This document shows, piece by piece, positions 47,390 through 56,276 of a DNA stretch of 64,000 nucleotides. The notes under the pieces are model-generated. The model was not told the DNA's origin. It ran no database searches and saw only the letters and a list, made by a program, of their open reading frames with translations. The stretch is from Tsuneonella deserti. Its GTDB lineage: Bacteria > Pseudomonadota > Alphaproteobacteria > Sphingomonadales > Sphingomonadaceae. Where the stretch lies: positions 2,491,001 to 2,555,000 of the forward strand of contig NZ_BMKL01000001.1 of assembly GCF_014644315.1 (NCBI RefSeq), in the 5' to 3' direction. Position 1 is the first letter of the stretch, and every line of letters starts with the position of its first letter. Made by a program: the position numbers and the translations under genes.

Positions 47390-47485
47390 TTGTCATGCTG
47401 AACCTGGTTCAGCATCCATCTCTCCTCCCGCGCCGACGGCGCCTGGGGCGCGATGGACCCCGAAACGAGTTCAGGGTGACGGTCC
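47390..47485. repeat. Palindromic intergenic repeat (sphingomonad-type)
   Basis: A 96-base element between the DUF559 gene and the next small gene. One end is the perfect palindrome ATGCTGAAC-CTG-GTTCAGCAT (47395-47415). The other end carries CCCGAAACGAGTTCAGGG (47459-47476), an imperfect counterpart. GCGCC-GAC-GGCGC lies between. I know this style of TGAAC/GTTCA repeat as dispersed in sphingomonad genomes. There is only one copy in this window. It may be a small mobile (MITE/REP-like) element. Confidence 0.6.
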
Positions 47486-47506
47486 CTGGAACTTTGAGGT
47501 GGTCAA

Positions 47507-47836
47507 ATGAAAAGCCTCCTGCCTTTCTTCGCCGTCCTCGCGCTCGCCGCCCCCGCCGTCGCCGACGACATCCCGGCCGACCTTGCCGAATCGCGCCTGC
47601 GCGGATGCCTGCTCGCGGGCGCGTCGGGCACCGGTCAGACCCAACTTGAAGCCGCCGTGATCCAGGTGCGCGCTTACTGCGGTGCGCAGATCCGGCGCGT
47701 GAAGGATCAGCGCGTGAAGGCCGCTGCCGAGGGGCTTTCGGGCAATGACGCCGAAGCCGCGAAGACCCGCGCGATCCGCGCGCTCAACACCGAGATCGCC
47801 CAGGCGGTCGCCAACTTTTCCGGACTGACCCAGTGA
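47507..47836 (+). CDS. Exported small protein in the SUF operon
   Basis: 109 residues. A signal peptide ends A-V-A-D at residue 20. The mature part has Cys34 and Cys58 and is mostly helical and charged. A GAGGTGG ribosome site lies upstream. It lies between the repeat element and sufC, overlapping the sufC GTG by 4 bases. I do not recognise the family. An exported partner for a cytosolic operon is unexpected. Confidence 0.65.
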   Translation: MKSLLPFFAVLALAAPAVADDIPADLAESRLRGCLLAGASGTGQTQLEAAVIQVRAYCGAQIRRVKDQRVKAAAEGLSGNDAEAAKTRAIRALNTEIAQAVANFSGLTQ

Positions 47837-47838
47837 CC

Positions 47839-48582
47839 ATGCTCAGAATCGAAAACCTTCACGCCACCGTCGGCGAAACCGAGATTCTCCGGGGCCTCAG
47901 CCTCGAAGTCGGGGCGGGCGAAGTGCACGCGATCATGGGACCCAACGGCGCCGGCAAGTCGACGCTCGCCTATGTCCTTGGCGGGCGGCCCGGCTACGAG
48001 GTGACGGCGGGATCGGTGACGTTTCAAGGGCACGACCTGCTCGCACTGGAGCCGCACGAGCGGGCGGCGGCGGGGCTGTTCCTCGGTTTCCAATACCCGG
48101 TCGAGATTCCGGGCGTTTCGAACGTCCAGTTCCTGCGTGAAGCGCTTAATGCGCAGCGTTCGGCGCGAAATGAAGCGCTTCTTTCGGGGGGTGACTTCCT
48201 CAAACTGGCGCGCGAAAAGGCCGGCTTGCTGAAGCTGGACATGGACATGCTCAAGCGCCCGGTGAACGTCGGCTTCTCCGGCGGCGAGAAGAAACGCGCC
48301 GAGATGGTGCAGATGGGGATCCTCGATCCCGCCTTCGCGGTGCTCGACGAAACCGACAGCGGGCTCGACATCGATGCGCTGCGCACGGTGGGCGAAGGCA
48401 TCAACGCAATCATGAGGAAGCCCGACAAGGGCGTGCTCCTCATCACCCATTACCAGCGGCTGCTCGATTACGTGAAGCCGGACAAGGTCCACGTGCTCGC
48501 GAAAGGACGCATCGTCACCTCCGGCGGACCGGAGCTCGCGCGGCAGCTTGAAACCGAAGGCTACGAGGCGGTGGCGGCATGA
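47839..48582 (+). CDS. sufC: SUF ATPase SufC
   Basis: 247 residues from the ATG at 47839; a GTG two codons earlier overlaps the upstream stop and is an alternative. Walker A is G-P-N-G-A-G-K-S-T, the ABC signature is F-S-G-G-E-K-K-R, and Walker B is F-A-V-L-D-E-T-D-S-G. The SufC type differs from transporters in lacking a membrane partner. It drives SufBC2D cluster assembly with ATP. It is followed by an overlapping exported-protein gene. Confidence 0.96.
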   Translation: MLRIENLHATVGETEILRGLSLEVGAGEVHAIMGPNGAGKSTLAYVLGGRPGYEVTAGSVTFQGHDLLALEPHERAAAGLFLGFQYPVEIPGVSNVQFLREALNAQRSARNEALLSGGDFLKLAREKAGLLKLDMDMLKRPVNVGFSGGEKKRAEMVQMGILDPAFAVLDETDSGLDIDALRTVGEGINAIMRKPDKGVLLITHYQRLLDYVKPDKVHVLAKGRIVTSGGPELARQLETEGYEAVAA

Positions 48583-48974
48583 ACACTTTCGCTGCCATCC
48601 TCCTGCTCGCGGCCCAGGCTGCCGCACCGGCGACCGCGCCGCGCGAGATCGACCCGAAAGTTGCCGCCCAAGTTCCGATCATCGCCGGCAAGCTTGAGCA
48701 ATGGCGCGGTGCCTGGGGCGCTGCGGACGGGAAGATCGCCTGCAAGACGATCCGATCGAGCGGTGACCAGGAGATCGACGCGCTCGGCTGCGCATCGATG
48801 ATCGCCTGCGTGAAACCGGCCTATCCCGCGCTTAAGACGATTGCGGACAGCAAGGCCACCGTGGACGAGAAGAAGCGGCAGATTTCCGCGAAGCTCGCGA
48901 CCCTGCAGCCGTGCATGAAACAGCATCGCGGACAAGGCATCGCGGAACTGGCGATCAGGCGGGGGCGGGGATGA
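48579..48974 (+). CDS. Exported four-Cys protein in the SUF operon
   Basis: 131 residues with a short signal-like N-terminus (L-L-L-A-A-Q-A-A). Cysteines at 55, 71, 77 and 112 (I-A-C-K, G-C-A-S-M-I-A-C-V, P-C-M-K) could form two disulfides. Both ends overlap the neighbouring suf genes (ATGA with sufC and with sufD). The family is unknown to me. The tight coupling suggests regular co-expression, but the location argues against direct cluster handling. Confidence 0.7.
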   Translation: MNTFAAILLLAAQAAAPATAPREIDPKVAAQVPIIAGKLEQWRGAWGAADGKIACKTIRSSGDQEIDALGCASMIACVKPAYPALKTIADSKATVDEKKRQISAKLATLQPCMKQHRGQGIAELAIRRGRG

Positions 48975-49714
48975 CCCTCGCAGCTCTCCCGACCACGCGC
49001 GACGAGAACTGGCGCTACGCCGATCCGGCGGCTCTCGGCGGGCTGCAGGCGGCAGATCTGGATTCGTGGCACGAAACGGTGCTGGCCCCGGGCGAAGTGC
49101 GTTCGAAGGACCTGATCCTCGACGATGCTTTTCCCGGCGTCCACCGTTTGCGCATCGACGTGAAAGCCGGCGCCCGGGCTGAATTGTTCGCGGTCCTGTC
49201 GGCGGCGAGATACACGCGGCTCGAAGTCGAAGTGACCCTGCACGAAGGCGCGCATTTCCAATTCGGCAGCGTGACTATCGGCGGAGAAGACGTGACCCGT
49301 GAAGTGGTCACCCGCGTGACCCACGCCGAACCTGGCGGGTCGAGCGACCAGGTCGTTCGCGCGGTCCACTGGGACACTGCGACGGGCAACTTCCTCGGCC
49401 GCATCGCGGTCGCGCGCGATGCGCAGAAGACCGACGCGGCGCAGAGCTTCAAGGCTCTCCTCCTTAGCCGCGGGGCGAGCGCGAACACCAAGCCCGAGCT
49501 CGAGATCTTCGCCGACGATGTCAAATGCGCTCACGGCGCCGCCATCGGCCAGATGGACGAAGCGGCGGCCTTCTACATGGCGGCGCGCGGACTTCCGCCC
49601 GAAACAGCGCGAAAACTGCTGGTGCGCGCATTCGTCGCGGATGCCTTCGCCGCCCATGCCCAGCCGGACGCCCTGCTCGATGCCGCGCTCGGCGCGCTGG
49701 GAGAAGATGCGTGA
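48971..49714 (+). CDS. sufD: SUF scaffold subunit SufD
   Basis: 247 residues from the ATG at 48971. It begins L-A-A-L-P-T-T-R-D-E-N-W-R-Y-A-D-P, as SufD does, but is shorter than the roughly 420 residues of many SufD; the compact form is common in alphaproteobacteria. The core beta-helix has V-T-L-H-E-G-A-H and E-L-E-I-F-A-D-D-V-K-C-A-H-G-A, the SufD His/Cys segment. It pairs with SufB and SufC. Confidence 0.93.
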   Translation: MTLAALPTTRDENWRYADPAALGGLQAADLDSWHETVLAPGEVRSKDLILDDAFPGVHRLRIDVKAGARAELFAVLSAARYTRLEVEVTLHEGAHFQFGSVTIGGEDVTREVVTRVTHAEPGGSSDQVVRAVHWDTATGNFLGRIAVARDAQKTDAAQSFKALLLSRGASANTKPELEIFADDVKCAHGAAIGQMDEAAAFYMAARGLPPETARKLLVRAFVADAFAAHAQPDALLDAALGALGEDA

Positions 49715-50898
49715 ACGTGATGGGCGCGATCGGCCGGACGGCGGAGTTTCCCGGCCTGGTGGGTCCGGACGGATCGCGCTGGCACTATCTCGATACGGCC
49801 GCAACCGCGCAGAAACCGCAGGTCGTGATCGATGCGGTAAGCAACGCGCTCGGCCGGGACTATGCGACGGTGCATCGCGGCGTCTATTCGCGCTCGGCGC
49901 AGATGACGCTCGGCTATGAGGCTGCGCGGCGGCGGGTTGCCTCGTTCATCGGTGGACGCGAGGATGAGATCGTATTCACCCGCGGCGCGACCGAGGCGAT
50001 CAACCTCGTCGCCTACAGCTACCCCGACAAGGGCCGCGTGCTGCTCAGCCGGCTCGAGCATCACTCGAACATTGTGCCTTGGCAACTTGCGGGCTGGCAG
50101 GTGGATGTCTGCCCGTTGACCGAGGACGGGCGGATCGATCTGGCCGCGGCTGAGGCCATGCTGACGCCCGAACACACGATGGTGGCGCTGGCGCACGTTT
50201 CAAACGTGCTCGGCTCCGTGCTCGACGCGCATCGGGCCGCCGAACTGGCGCGCTCTGTCGGCGCGAAACTGCTGCTCGACGGCTGCCAGGCCGTGCCGCG
50301 GTTGCCCGTCGATGTCGCGGCGCTCGGCTGCGATTTCTACGCTTTCTCCGGGCATAAGCTTTACGGACCCACCGGCATCGGAGCCCTGTGGGGGCATGCC
50401 GACCTGCTTGAGTCGATGCCGCCATGGCAGGGCGGGGGCTCGATGATCGACAATGTGACGTTCGAGCGCACCACCTTTGCCCCACCGCCGCAGCGGTTCG
50501 AGGCCGGCACGCCCGCGATCGTCGAGGCGATCGGCCTTGCCGCGGCATGCGACTACGTTTCGGCCATCGGGCCCGGCGCCATCCATGCTCACGAAGCCGC
50601 TCTCGTGGCAGACCTGCGCGAAGCGCTGCGCCCGATGAATGACGTCACGCTGTTCGGTCCAGAAGACAGCGCGGGCATCGTCAGCTTCGCGCTGCAGGGG
50701 GTGCATCCGCACGACCTCGGCACCATATTGGACGAGGAAGGGGTGGCGATCCGCGCCGGGCATCACTGCGCGCAGCCGCTCATGTACTGGCTCGGCGTTC
50801 CCGCCACTGCGCGAGCGAGCTTCGGGCTCTACAGCGATGACAGCGATGTGGCCGCGCTGGTGCGCGGGATCGAGCGCGCAAGGCGGATATTCGGATGA
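49711..50898 (+). CDS. sufS: Cysteine desulfurase SufS
   Basis: 395 residues from a GTG overlapping the sufD stop; an ATG at 49720 is an alternative. The PLP Lys is in F-S-G-H-K-L-Y-G-P-T-G-I-G, the A-T-E-A-I-N-L-V segment binds the cofactor, and the nucleophile Cys is in A-G-H-H-C-A-Q-P. It takes sulfur from cysteine for SufBC2D. No sufE/sufU partner lies in the operon, so a partner may be elsewhere. Confidence 0.94.
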   Translation: MNVMGAIGRTAEFPGLVGPDGSRWHYLDTAATAQKPQVVIDAVSNALGRDYATVHRGVYSRSAQMTLGYEAARRRVASFIGGREDEIVFTRGATEAINLVAYSYPDKGRVLLSRLEHHSNIVPWQLAGWQVDVCPLTEDGRIDLAAAEAMLTPEHTMVALAHVSNVLGSVLDAHRAAELARSVGAKLLLDGCQAVPRLPVDVAALGCDFYAFSGHKLYGPTGIGALWGHADLLESMPPWQGGGSMIDNVTFERTTFAPPPQRFEAGTPAIVEAIGLAAACDYVSAIGPGAIHAHEAALVADLREALRPMNDVTLFGPEDSAGIVSFALQGVHPHDLGTILDEEGVAIRAGHHCAQPLMYWLGVPATARASFGLYSDDSDVAALVRGIERARRIFG

Positions 50899-51386
50899 CC
50901 CAGGACTTTGCCATGAACGAGCACAACCGGATCGAGGTCGAACAGGTGGACGCGGTCGACAAGCCGCCGCGCGCCAGCGTCGATGACGCGGAGACCCCAC
51001 GCGAGAGCTTCGAACGCAAGCGCGACTACCTCGAGGGCTTCCTCGCCCAGAAACCGCAGGTGACGCATGCCGGAGAGCCGGGTGGCGATCTTTATGAAGG
51101 CGTGGTTGAGGCGCTCAAGGAGATTTACGATCCGGAAATTCCGGTCAACATCTACGACCTCGGCCTGATCTACGCGGTCGAGGTCACGCCCGACGGTGAT
51201 GCCAAGGTAACGATGACGCTTACCACGCCGCATTGCCCGGTCGCCGAATCGATGCCCGGGGAAGTCGAATTGCGCGTCGGCGCGGTGCCTGGCGTGCGCG
51301 ATGCTGAAGTGCTGCTGGTGTGGGATCCGCCGTGGGGTCCCGACAAGATGACCGACGAAGCCCGCCTCGAACTCGGCATGCTCTGA
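50895..51386 (+). CDS. sufT: SufT, MIP18/DUF59 family protein
   Basis: 163 residues, ATGA-coupled to sufS. The DUF59 core V-E-A-L-K-E-I-Y-D-P-E-I-P-V-N-I-Y-D-L-G with T-T-P-H-C-P and Cys lies in the C-terminal 100 residues, after a variable N-terminal tail. SufT helps mature clusters in bacteria that use SUF alone (established for several species). It shares one base with the next gene. Confidence 0.92.
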   Translation: MTQDFAMNEHNRIEVEQVDAVDKPPRASVDDAETPRESFERKRDYLEGFLAQKPQVTHAGEPGGDLYEGVVEALKEIYDPEIPVNIYDLGLIYAVEVTPDGDAKVTMTLTTPHCPVAESMPGEVELRVGAVPGVRDAEVLLVWDPPWGPDKMTDEARLELGML

Positions 51387-51682
51387 TGGGCGATGTTCGT
51401 GTCCTGGGCGAATGTCTGCTCGATCCCTCGCGCGAGCAGTGGGAGCGGATGCAGGCCGCGCAGGATCTCGATCAGCAGGGCGCTGATGCGCTGCCCTACC
51501 TGTTCGAAGCCGCCTCGCTTGACTGGTCGCACGATCCCGGGATGCGCGTGTTGATCGGCACGTCGATCGCCACCATCTGGCATGGACAGGGAGCACTCCG
51601 CACCGCTTCGACCGACGGGCTTCCGCCCGAGACGGTGGCGGAGATCGAGAACGCCCGCCGTCACGCACCAGGAATGTCATGA
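51386..51682 (+). CDS. Small unknown protein between sufT and sufA
   Basis: 98 residues, soluble, with no signal peptide. It contains Q-Q-G-A-D-A-L-P-Y-L-F-E-A-A-S and W-H-G-Q-G-A-L, and one Cys near residue 10. The start codon shares its A with the sufT stop (TGATG) and its own stop overlaps the sufA ATG. No family is recognised. Tight coupling argues for a role in the SUF machine. Confidence 0.68.
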   Translation: MGDVRVLGECLLDPSREQWERMQAAQDLDQQGADALPYLFEAASLDWSHDPGMRVLIGTSIATIWHGQGALRTASTDGLPPETVAEIENARRHAPGMS

Positions 51683-52035
51683 CCGAAACCACCCTCCGCC
51701 AGCGCCCCGCGGCCGTCACGCTTACCGCAGCCGCCGAAGCGCGCGTCACCGACCTGATGGCGAAGGCCCCCGAAGGCGCGATCGGCGTCAAGCTATCGAC
51801 GCCGCGCAGGGGCTGCTCGGGCCTTGCTTACTCGGTCGATTACGTGACCGAAGAGGCCAAGTTCGACGAGAAGATCGAAACGCCCGGCGGCACGTTCTAC
51901 ATCGACGGGCCGAGCGTGCTCTACCTCGTCGGCAGCACGATGGACTGGGTGGAGGACGATTTCACCGCCGGCTTCGTGTTCACCAACCCCAATGCCAAGG
52001 GCGCTTGCGGCTGCGGCGAAAGCTTCATGGTGTGA
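51679..52035 (+). CDS. sufA: A-type iron-sulfur carrier SufA
   Basis: 118 residues. The cluster cysteines are in R-R-G-C-S-G-L-A-Y and C-G-C-G-E-S-F, with the A-type core V-K-L-S-T and D-G-P-S-V-L-Y-L. It receives clusters from SufBC2D and hands them to targets. It is the last gene of the operon; a hairpin follows at 52042-52061. Confidence 0.93.
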   Translation: MTETTLRQRPAAVTLTAAAEARVTDLMAKAPEGAIGVKLSTPRRGCSGLAYSVDYVTEEAKFDEKIETPGGTFYIDGPSVLYLVGSTMDWVEDDFTAGFVFTNPNAKGACGCGESFMV

Positions 52036-52041
52036 ACCGGG

Positions 52042-52061
52042 CCGGCGCGAGTCCGCGCCGG
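52042..52061. terminator. Hairpin after the SUF operon
   Basis: CCGGCGCG (52042-52049) pairs perfectly with CGCGCCGG (52054-52061) over a 4-base loop, between the converging sufA and lipoprotein genes. There is no T-run, so it is a weak or auxiliary terminator. Confidence 0.4.
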
Positions 52062-52062
52062 G

Positions 52063-52485
52063 CTATTTCCGCAGCGCCTTGACGCAAGCGGCACGATCGA
52101 CGTCGAGACCATCGCTGGCGCGCCGCGCATCGACGTAAGTAGAGGTCGGAATCGCGCCGGGACGCGAAGGATAGAGGTACACGTCGAGCACGCACGCCTC
52201 GCCCGAGAACTGCAGCTTGCGCGCATCGCCTTCCCACACATCGAGCCGGGGTGCGCCGAACTGGCGCTGGAGCTGCGCCGAATCCACGCCGATTACGCCT
52301 TCAAGCCCCGGCAGGCTCATCACCTTGGCGACCCGGAACCCGCCAGTGGCCGGCGGTGCCGGGCGGGTTGCGGGAACGCTTCCGACACGCGCGGGGGCCT
52401 CGGCTGGAGTCGATGCAACCCGCGTCCCCGTGGTCGGACCGCAGGCGGCGAGCGCAATGATCGGCAGAAGCGGCAGGACTTTCAC
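52063..52485 (-). CDS. Small lipoprotein of unknown function
   Basis: 140 residues from a GTG that overlaps the upstream EI24 gene's stop. A signal sequence with lipobox I-A-L-A-A-C-G is followed by a Pro/Ala/Thr-rich linker. The mature domain has W-E-G-D-A-R-K-L-Q-F-S-G-E-A-C-V-L-D-V-Y-L-Y and a second Cys near the end. No family is recognised. It is probably anchored to a membrane facing the periplasm. Confidence 0.7.
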   Translation of the reverse strand: MKVLPLLPIIALAACGPTTGTRVASTPAEAPARVGSVPATRPAPPATGGFRVAKVMSLPGLEGVIGVDSAQLQRQFGAPRLDVWEGDARKLQFSGEACVLDVYLYPSRPGAIPTSTYVDARRASDGLDVDRAACVKALRK

Positions 52486-53177
52486 GGTCGGCTCTTTTTC
52501 AGCGGATTGATTCGCGACTGGACCATATGCGTCGCAGCAGCGGCTCCCAGAACGGGTGCCAAAAGGTTCACGAATGGCACCAGCAGCAGCGCGGCGACGA
52601 TCCCGCCCAGAGCCAGGCGTGTCAAGGGCGGCAGCGGCGGAGTGGCCTGTCTGTCGTGCCGGTGACGGAGCCACGCCATGTCCTGAAGTTCGCGGCCGAG
52701 CAGCCACCCGTTGACGACCCAGAACAGGATCGCGGTGCCAACCCCGGTAAGGAGCAGCAGCAGTGCAAAGGGCAACGCCGCGAGATTGACGACCAGCGCT
52801 CTCGCCACTCCCGTGAGGGCGTTGCGCGCATCTTCGGCGAGGGGGAGCTTGCGGGCGGTCGCCGCCGCCTGGGGATAGTGCCGCTCCTCGACCGCCAACA
52901 CTATCTCGTCGGCAAAGAACTGCAGCACAGCGAGCGCGACCACCCGGAACAGCAACCATCCGCCGAGAATCGCCAGAACCAGGCCGATCAGGCCGCCCAG
53001 TTCGCCGTAACCGGCGGCGTAATGCTCGATCAGGCTTCGGGCGAGCTGCCACAGCACGATCCCTGCCAGCACGAATATCGCCAGCGTGAGTGCGATGCTC
53101 TTGACCAGCACACCGATCACTCGCCGGTCCCCAAGCTGTCCAAGTGCGCGGGCGAAGGCAGGAAGGACACCGGTCAT
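52482..53177 (-). CDS. EI24-domain membrane protein
   Basis: 231 residues from the ATG at 53177. It has four to five hydrophobic segments (about 25-45, 55-85, 130-155, 190-215). The motif E-R-H-Y-P-Q-A and G-R-E-L-Q-D-M-A-W-L-R-H-R fits the EI24/CysZ-like family. CysZ homologues import sulfate, but the assignment is only by fold. It is coupled to the lipoprotein gene below and stands divergent from the adenosine kinase-type gene. Confidence 0.72.
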   Translation of the reverse strand: MTGVLPAFARALGQLGDRRVIGVLVKSIALTLAIFVLAGIVLWQLARSLIEHYAAGYGELGGLIGLVLAILGGWLLFRVVALAVLQFFADEIVLAVEERHYPQAAATARKLPLAEDARNALTGVARALVVNLAALPFALLLLLTGVGTAILFWVVNGWLLGRELQDMAWLRHRHDRQATPPLPPLTRLALGGIVAALLLVPFVNLLAPVLGAAAATHMVQSRINPLKKSRP

Positions 53178-53281
53178 GCGCGCGCTTCTCGTTCGCCTGG
53201 CCTCGCCCGTCAACGCGCTTGGCGCAGGCCGCCCCAGCCGCTAGGCGCGCCGGCAACACTGACCACCCCGAAGGAATTTTC

Positions 53282-54286
53282 GTGACCGAACCCCGCTACG
53301 ACGTCATCGCCATCGGCAATGCCATCGTCGATGTGATGGCCCCGTGCGATGACGCGCTGATCGACGAGCTCTCGCTCAACAAGGGGGGGATGACGCTCGT
53401 CGATGCCGATGGCGCCACGCGCCTCTACGACGCGATGGGTCCGGCTCGCGAGATTTCGGGCGGCTCGGCGGCCAACACGTTGGCAGGCCTTTCGGCCCTG
53501 GGCGCGCAGTGCGCCTTCATCGGCCAGGTTGCCGACGACCAGCTCGGCGAAGTGTTCGCGCACGACATCCGCGCCGTCGGTATCGATTTCGACACCCCAC
53601 CGCGTGCCGGCGACCCGCCGACCGCGCGGTGCCTCATCTTCGTCACCCCCGATGCCCAGCGGACGATGAATACGTTCCTCGGCGCCAGCCAGTTCCTCCC
53701 GGCCGCAGCTCTCGATGAAGAGGCGATAGGCGGAGCGAAAGTGCTCTACCTCGAAGGCTACCTGTGGGACCCCGAAGAGCCGCGCGCGGCGATGCGTCGG
53801 GCGATCGAAGCGGCTCGCTCTGCGGGCCGCGAGGTGGCCTTCACGCTGTCGGAAGTCTTCGTGATCGACCGCCATGGTGACGATTTCCGCAGCCTGATTG
53901 AAGAAGGACTGATCGACGTCCTGTTCGCCAATCACCACGAACTCGAGGCGCTGACCGGCACCAGCGATTTCGAGGCCGGTATCGAAGCGCTCCACGGCAA
54001 GGTGCCCACGCTCGTCGTCACCCGCAGCGCCGACGGCGCGGTCGCGGTGCGTAAGGGTGAGCGGGCCGAAGTGCCGGCCGAGCCGATCGATAAGGTCGTC
54101 GACACAACCGGCGCGGGCGACCTGTTCGCCGCCGGCTTCCTCTATGGCCACGTGGCGGGCGAGCCGCTCGAGCGGTGCCTGCGCCGGGGAGCGATCTGCG
54201 CGGCCGAGGTGATTAGCCATTATGGTGCGCGTCCCGAAGCCGACTTGCAGGCGCTGATGGCCGAAAAGCTGGGTCAGGTGGGATAG
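53282..54286 (+). CDS. PfkB-family (adenosine) kinase
   Basis: 334 residues from a GTG with GAAGGA upstream. PfkB signatures: G-N-A-I-V-D-V near the start, G-G-S-A-A-N-T, and D-T-T-G-A-G-D-L-F-A-A-G-F near residue 280. The length and sequence suit adenosine kinase-type members that recycle nucleosides. Its end overlaps the lipoprotein gene on the opposite strand by 13 bases. Confidence 0.9.
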   Translation: MTEPRYDVIAIGNAIVDVMAPCDDALIDELSLNKGGMTLVDADGATRLYDAMGPAREISGGSAANTLAGLSALGAQCAFIGQVADDQLGEVFAHDIRAVGIDFDTPPRAGDPPTARCLIFVTPDAQRTMNTFLGASQFLPAAALDEEAIGGAKVLYLEGYLWDPEEPRAAMRRAIEAARSAGREVAFTLSEVFVIDRHGDDFRSLIEEGLIDVLFANHHELEALTGTSDFEAGIEALHGKVPTLVVTRSADGAVAVRKGERAEVPAEPIDKVVDTTGAGDLFAAGFLYGHVAGEPLERCLRRGAICAAEVISHYGARPEADLQALMAEKLGQVG

Positions 54287-54981
54287 AGGGGCGGCGGAGG
54301 CTCGCCCCGGTAACCGATAAAGTGCCGTCTCAGCTGGGTGGCATAGACCACGCGGCGCAGGCAATCGAAGCGCGCGGCGGCGACGCCCGGCACGGGCTCC
54401 CTCACCGCGGTGTCGACGGGGGCGTGGCTGTATTCCAGCCATCGGCCGCCGACAGTGTGCAGCGCGCCGCCTGGTTCGAAGCCGCACCAGTCCTCGATCC
54501 GGTGTGCGAGGGTCTGTAGCGGCTCTCCCCGGCGCAGGCGGGGGACGCGCTCCCAGTCGCCATGGCGCTTGAGAACCGCGATTTCCTTTGCCATCTCGCG
54601 GCGGAAGAGCTCCTCCGTCACGTCCACCGCGCGTTCGGCGGCGGGATCGGCGAACGTCAGCCGGAAATTGCTGTCGAGCACGAGGCTGGCCAGCGCATCG
54701 CGGTCCAGCTTTGCCATGCGATCCCGTCCGACCCGTAGTTGGATCACCTCGATCTGGTGATCCGGCTCGACAACGAGGGCATACTCGTCCGGCCCGACTC
54801 CGAGCGCGCCAAGTTCATGCCGCAGGCCGTCGATTCCCAACTTCTCGCCCGCGGCGAATTCGGCTTCCTGCCGCGCCTGCCGCTGCGAAGGTGTCTCGGA
54901 GTAAACACCGGCGCCGTGCTTCGTCCCCCCGCATGCCACCGCGCCGAGGGCCAGCAGCAGCGCAGGCAAGGCGCGCTTCAC
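54274..54981 (-). CDS. Lipoprotein of unknown function
   Basis: 235 residues from a GTG 2 bases after the purD stop. The lipobox is L-G-A-V-A-C-G and the mature part is rich in charged residues, with D-W-C-G-F-E-P-G-G and R-F-D-C-L-R-R near the end. Low-complexity Pro at the C-terminus precedes the stop. No family is recognised. It is transcribed with purD. Confidence 0.68.
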   Translation of the reverse strand: MKRALPALLLALGAVACGGTKHGAGVYSETPSQRQARQEAEFAAGEKLGIDGLRHELGALGVGPDEYALVVEPDHQIEVIQLRVGRDRMAKLDRDALASLVLDSNFRLTFADPAAERAVDVTEELFRREMAKEIAVLKRHGDWERVPRLRRGEPLQTLAHRIEDWCGFEPGGALHTVGGRWLEYSHAPVDTAVREPVPGVAAARFDCLRRVVYATQLRRHFIGYRGEPPPPLYPT

Positions 54982-54983
54982 GC

Positions 54984-56276
54984 TCAAGCCCCCGAGCGCT
55001 CCCGCGCGATCTCCCGCCATCCGATGTCGCGCCGGCAGAACAAGCTCGGCGCGTCGATCTGGTCGACTGCCGCATATGCCTTTTCCTGCGCCTCGGTGGC
55101 ATTGGCGCCCGTGGCAGTGACCGCGAGCACGCGGCCACCGTTGGCGACTAGGCGATTGTCCCGCAGCACGGTGCCCGCGTGGAACACCTTCGCCCCGTTC
55201 GCCTCTGCCTGGCCCAGATCGATGGTGCCGCCCCTGGCCGGGGTGCCCGGATAGCCATCGGCCGCCATGACCACGGTCAACGCGGTTTCGCGCCGCATCT
55301 TCACCGGTTGCACGCGGGCAAGGCGGTTCTCGGCACAGGCCAGCAGCAATTCGCCGAGATCGTCCTCCAGCCGCATCATCAGGACCTGGCATTCAGGATC
55401 TCCGAAGCGGCAGTTGTATTCGATCAGCTTCGGTCCTTCGGGGGTCAGCATCAGGCCGGCGAACAGGACTCCCGAATAGGGCATGCCGGCATCGGCCAGC
55501 GCACGCACCGTCGGGATCACGATCTGTTCGAGAACTTCGCCTCGCAGCACCGGGGTGAGCACGGGAGCGGGGCTGTAGGCCCCCATTCCGCCGGTATTCG
55601 GCCCCGTGTCGCCCTCGCCGACGCGCTTGTGGTCCTGCGCGCTGCCGAAGGCGAGGACGCTGGCGCCATCGGTGAGCGCGAAGAAGCTGACCTCCTCCCC
55701 TTCCATGAATTCCTCGATCACCACCTCCGTGCCCGCCTCGCCGAACTGGCCGCCGAACATCTCGCCGAGCGCTGCTTCTGCTTCCTCGCGGGTGGCGGCA
55801 ATGACCACGCCCTTGCCGGCGGCCAGCCCGTCGGCCTTGAGGACGTAGGGCGGGGTGAAGCCGGATAGCGCCGCGGTCGCTTCGGCAAGCGATGAAGTGC
55901 GCACATAGCCGGCGGTGGGGACGTTCGCCCGGCGGCAAAGGTCCTTGGTAAAGCCCTTGCTCCCTTCGAGCTGAGCGGCTGCCCTGGACGGGCCGAACAC
56001 CGGCACGCCTTCGCCGCGCAGGGTGTCCGCCAGGCCATCGACCAGCGGCGCTTCGGGCCCGACCACAACGAGGCCGATGCCATGATCGCGGCAGAAGCGC
56101 GTCACCGCGGTGTGGTCGGTCTCGTCCAGCGCGACCAGCTCGGCGTGCTGCGCGATCCCCGGGTTGCCCGGCGCGGCATAGAGCCTATCTCCCTCGTCGG
56201 CCAGAAGGCGGGATTGCGCCAGCTTCCACGCCAGCGCATGCTCGCGCCCGCCTCCGCCCAGCAGAAGGATGTTCAT
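54984..56276 (-). CDS. purD: Phosphoribosylamine-glycine ligase PurD
   Basis: 430 residues from the ATG at 56276. It begins with [14 protein letters not shown] and has [23 protein letters not shown] and the ATP-grasp [10 protein letters not shown]. It forms glycinamide ribonucleotide, step 2 of purine synthesis. Its ATG and the xseA ATG share bases in one CATG, so both promoters lie inside coding sequence. Confidence 0.96.
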   Translation of the reverse strand: MNILLLGGGGREHALAWKLAQSRLLADEGDRLYAAPGNPGIAQHAELVALDETDHTAVTRFCRDHGIGLVVVGPEAPLVDGLADTLRGEGVPVFGPSRAAAQLEGSKGFTKDLCRRANVPTAGYVRTSSLAEATAALSGFTPPYVLKADGLAAGKGVVIAATREEAEAALGEMFGGQFGEAGTEVVIEEFMEGEEVSFFALTDGASVLAFGSAQDHKRVGEGDTGPNTGGMGAYSPAPVLTPVLRGEVLEQIVIPTVRALADAGMPYSGVLFAGLMLTPEGPKLIEYNCRFGDPECQVLMMRLEDDLGELLLACAENRLARVQPVKMRRETALTVVMAADGYPGTPARGGTIDLGQAEANGAKVFHAGTVLRDNRLVANGGRVLAVTATGANATEAQEKAYAAVDQIDAPSLFCRRDIGWREIARERSGA

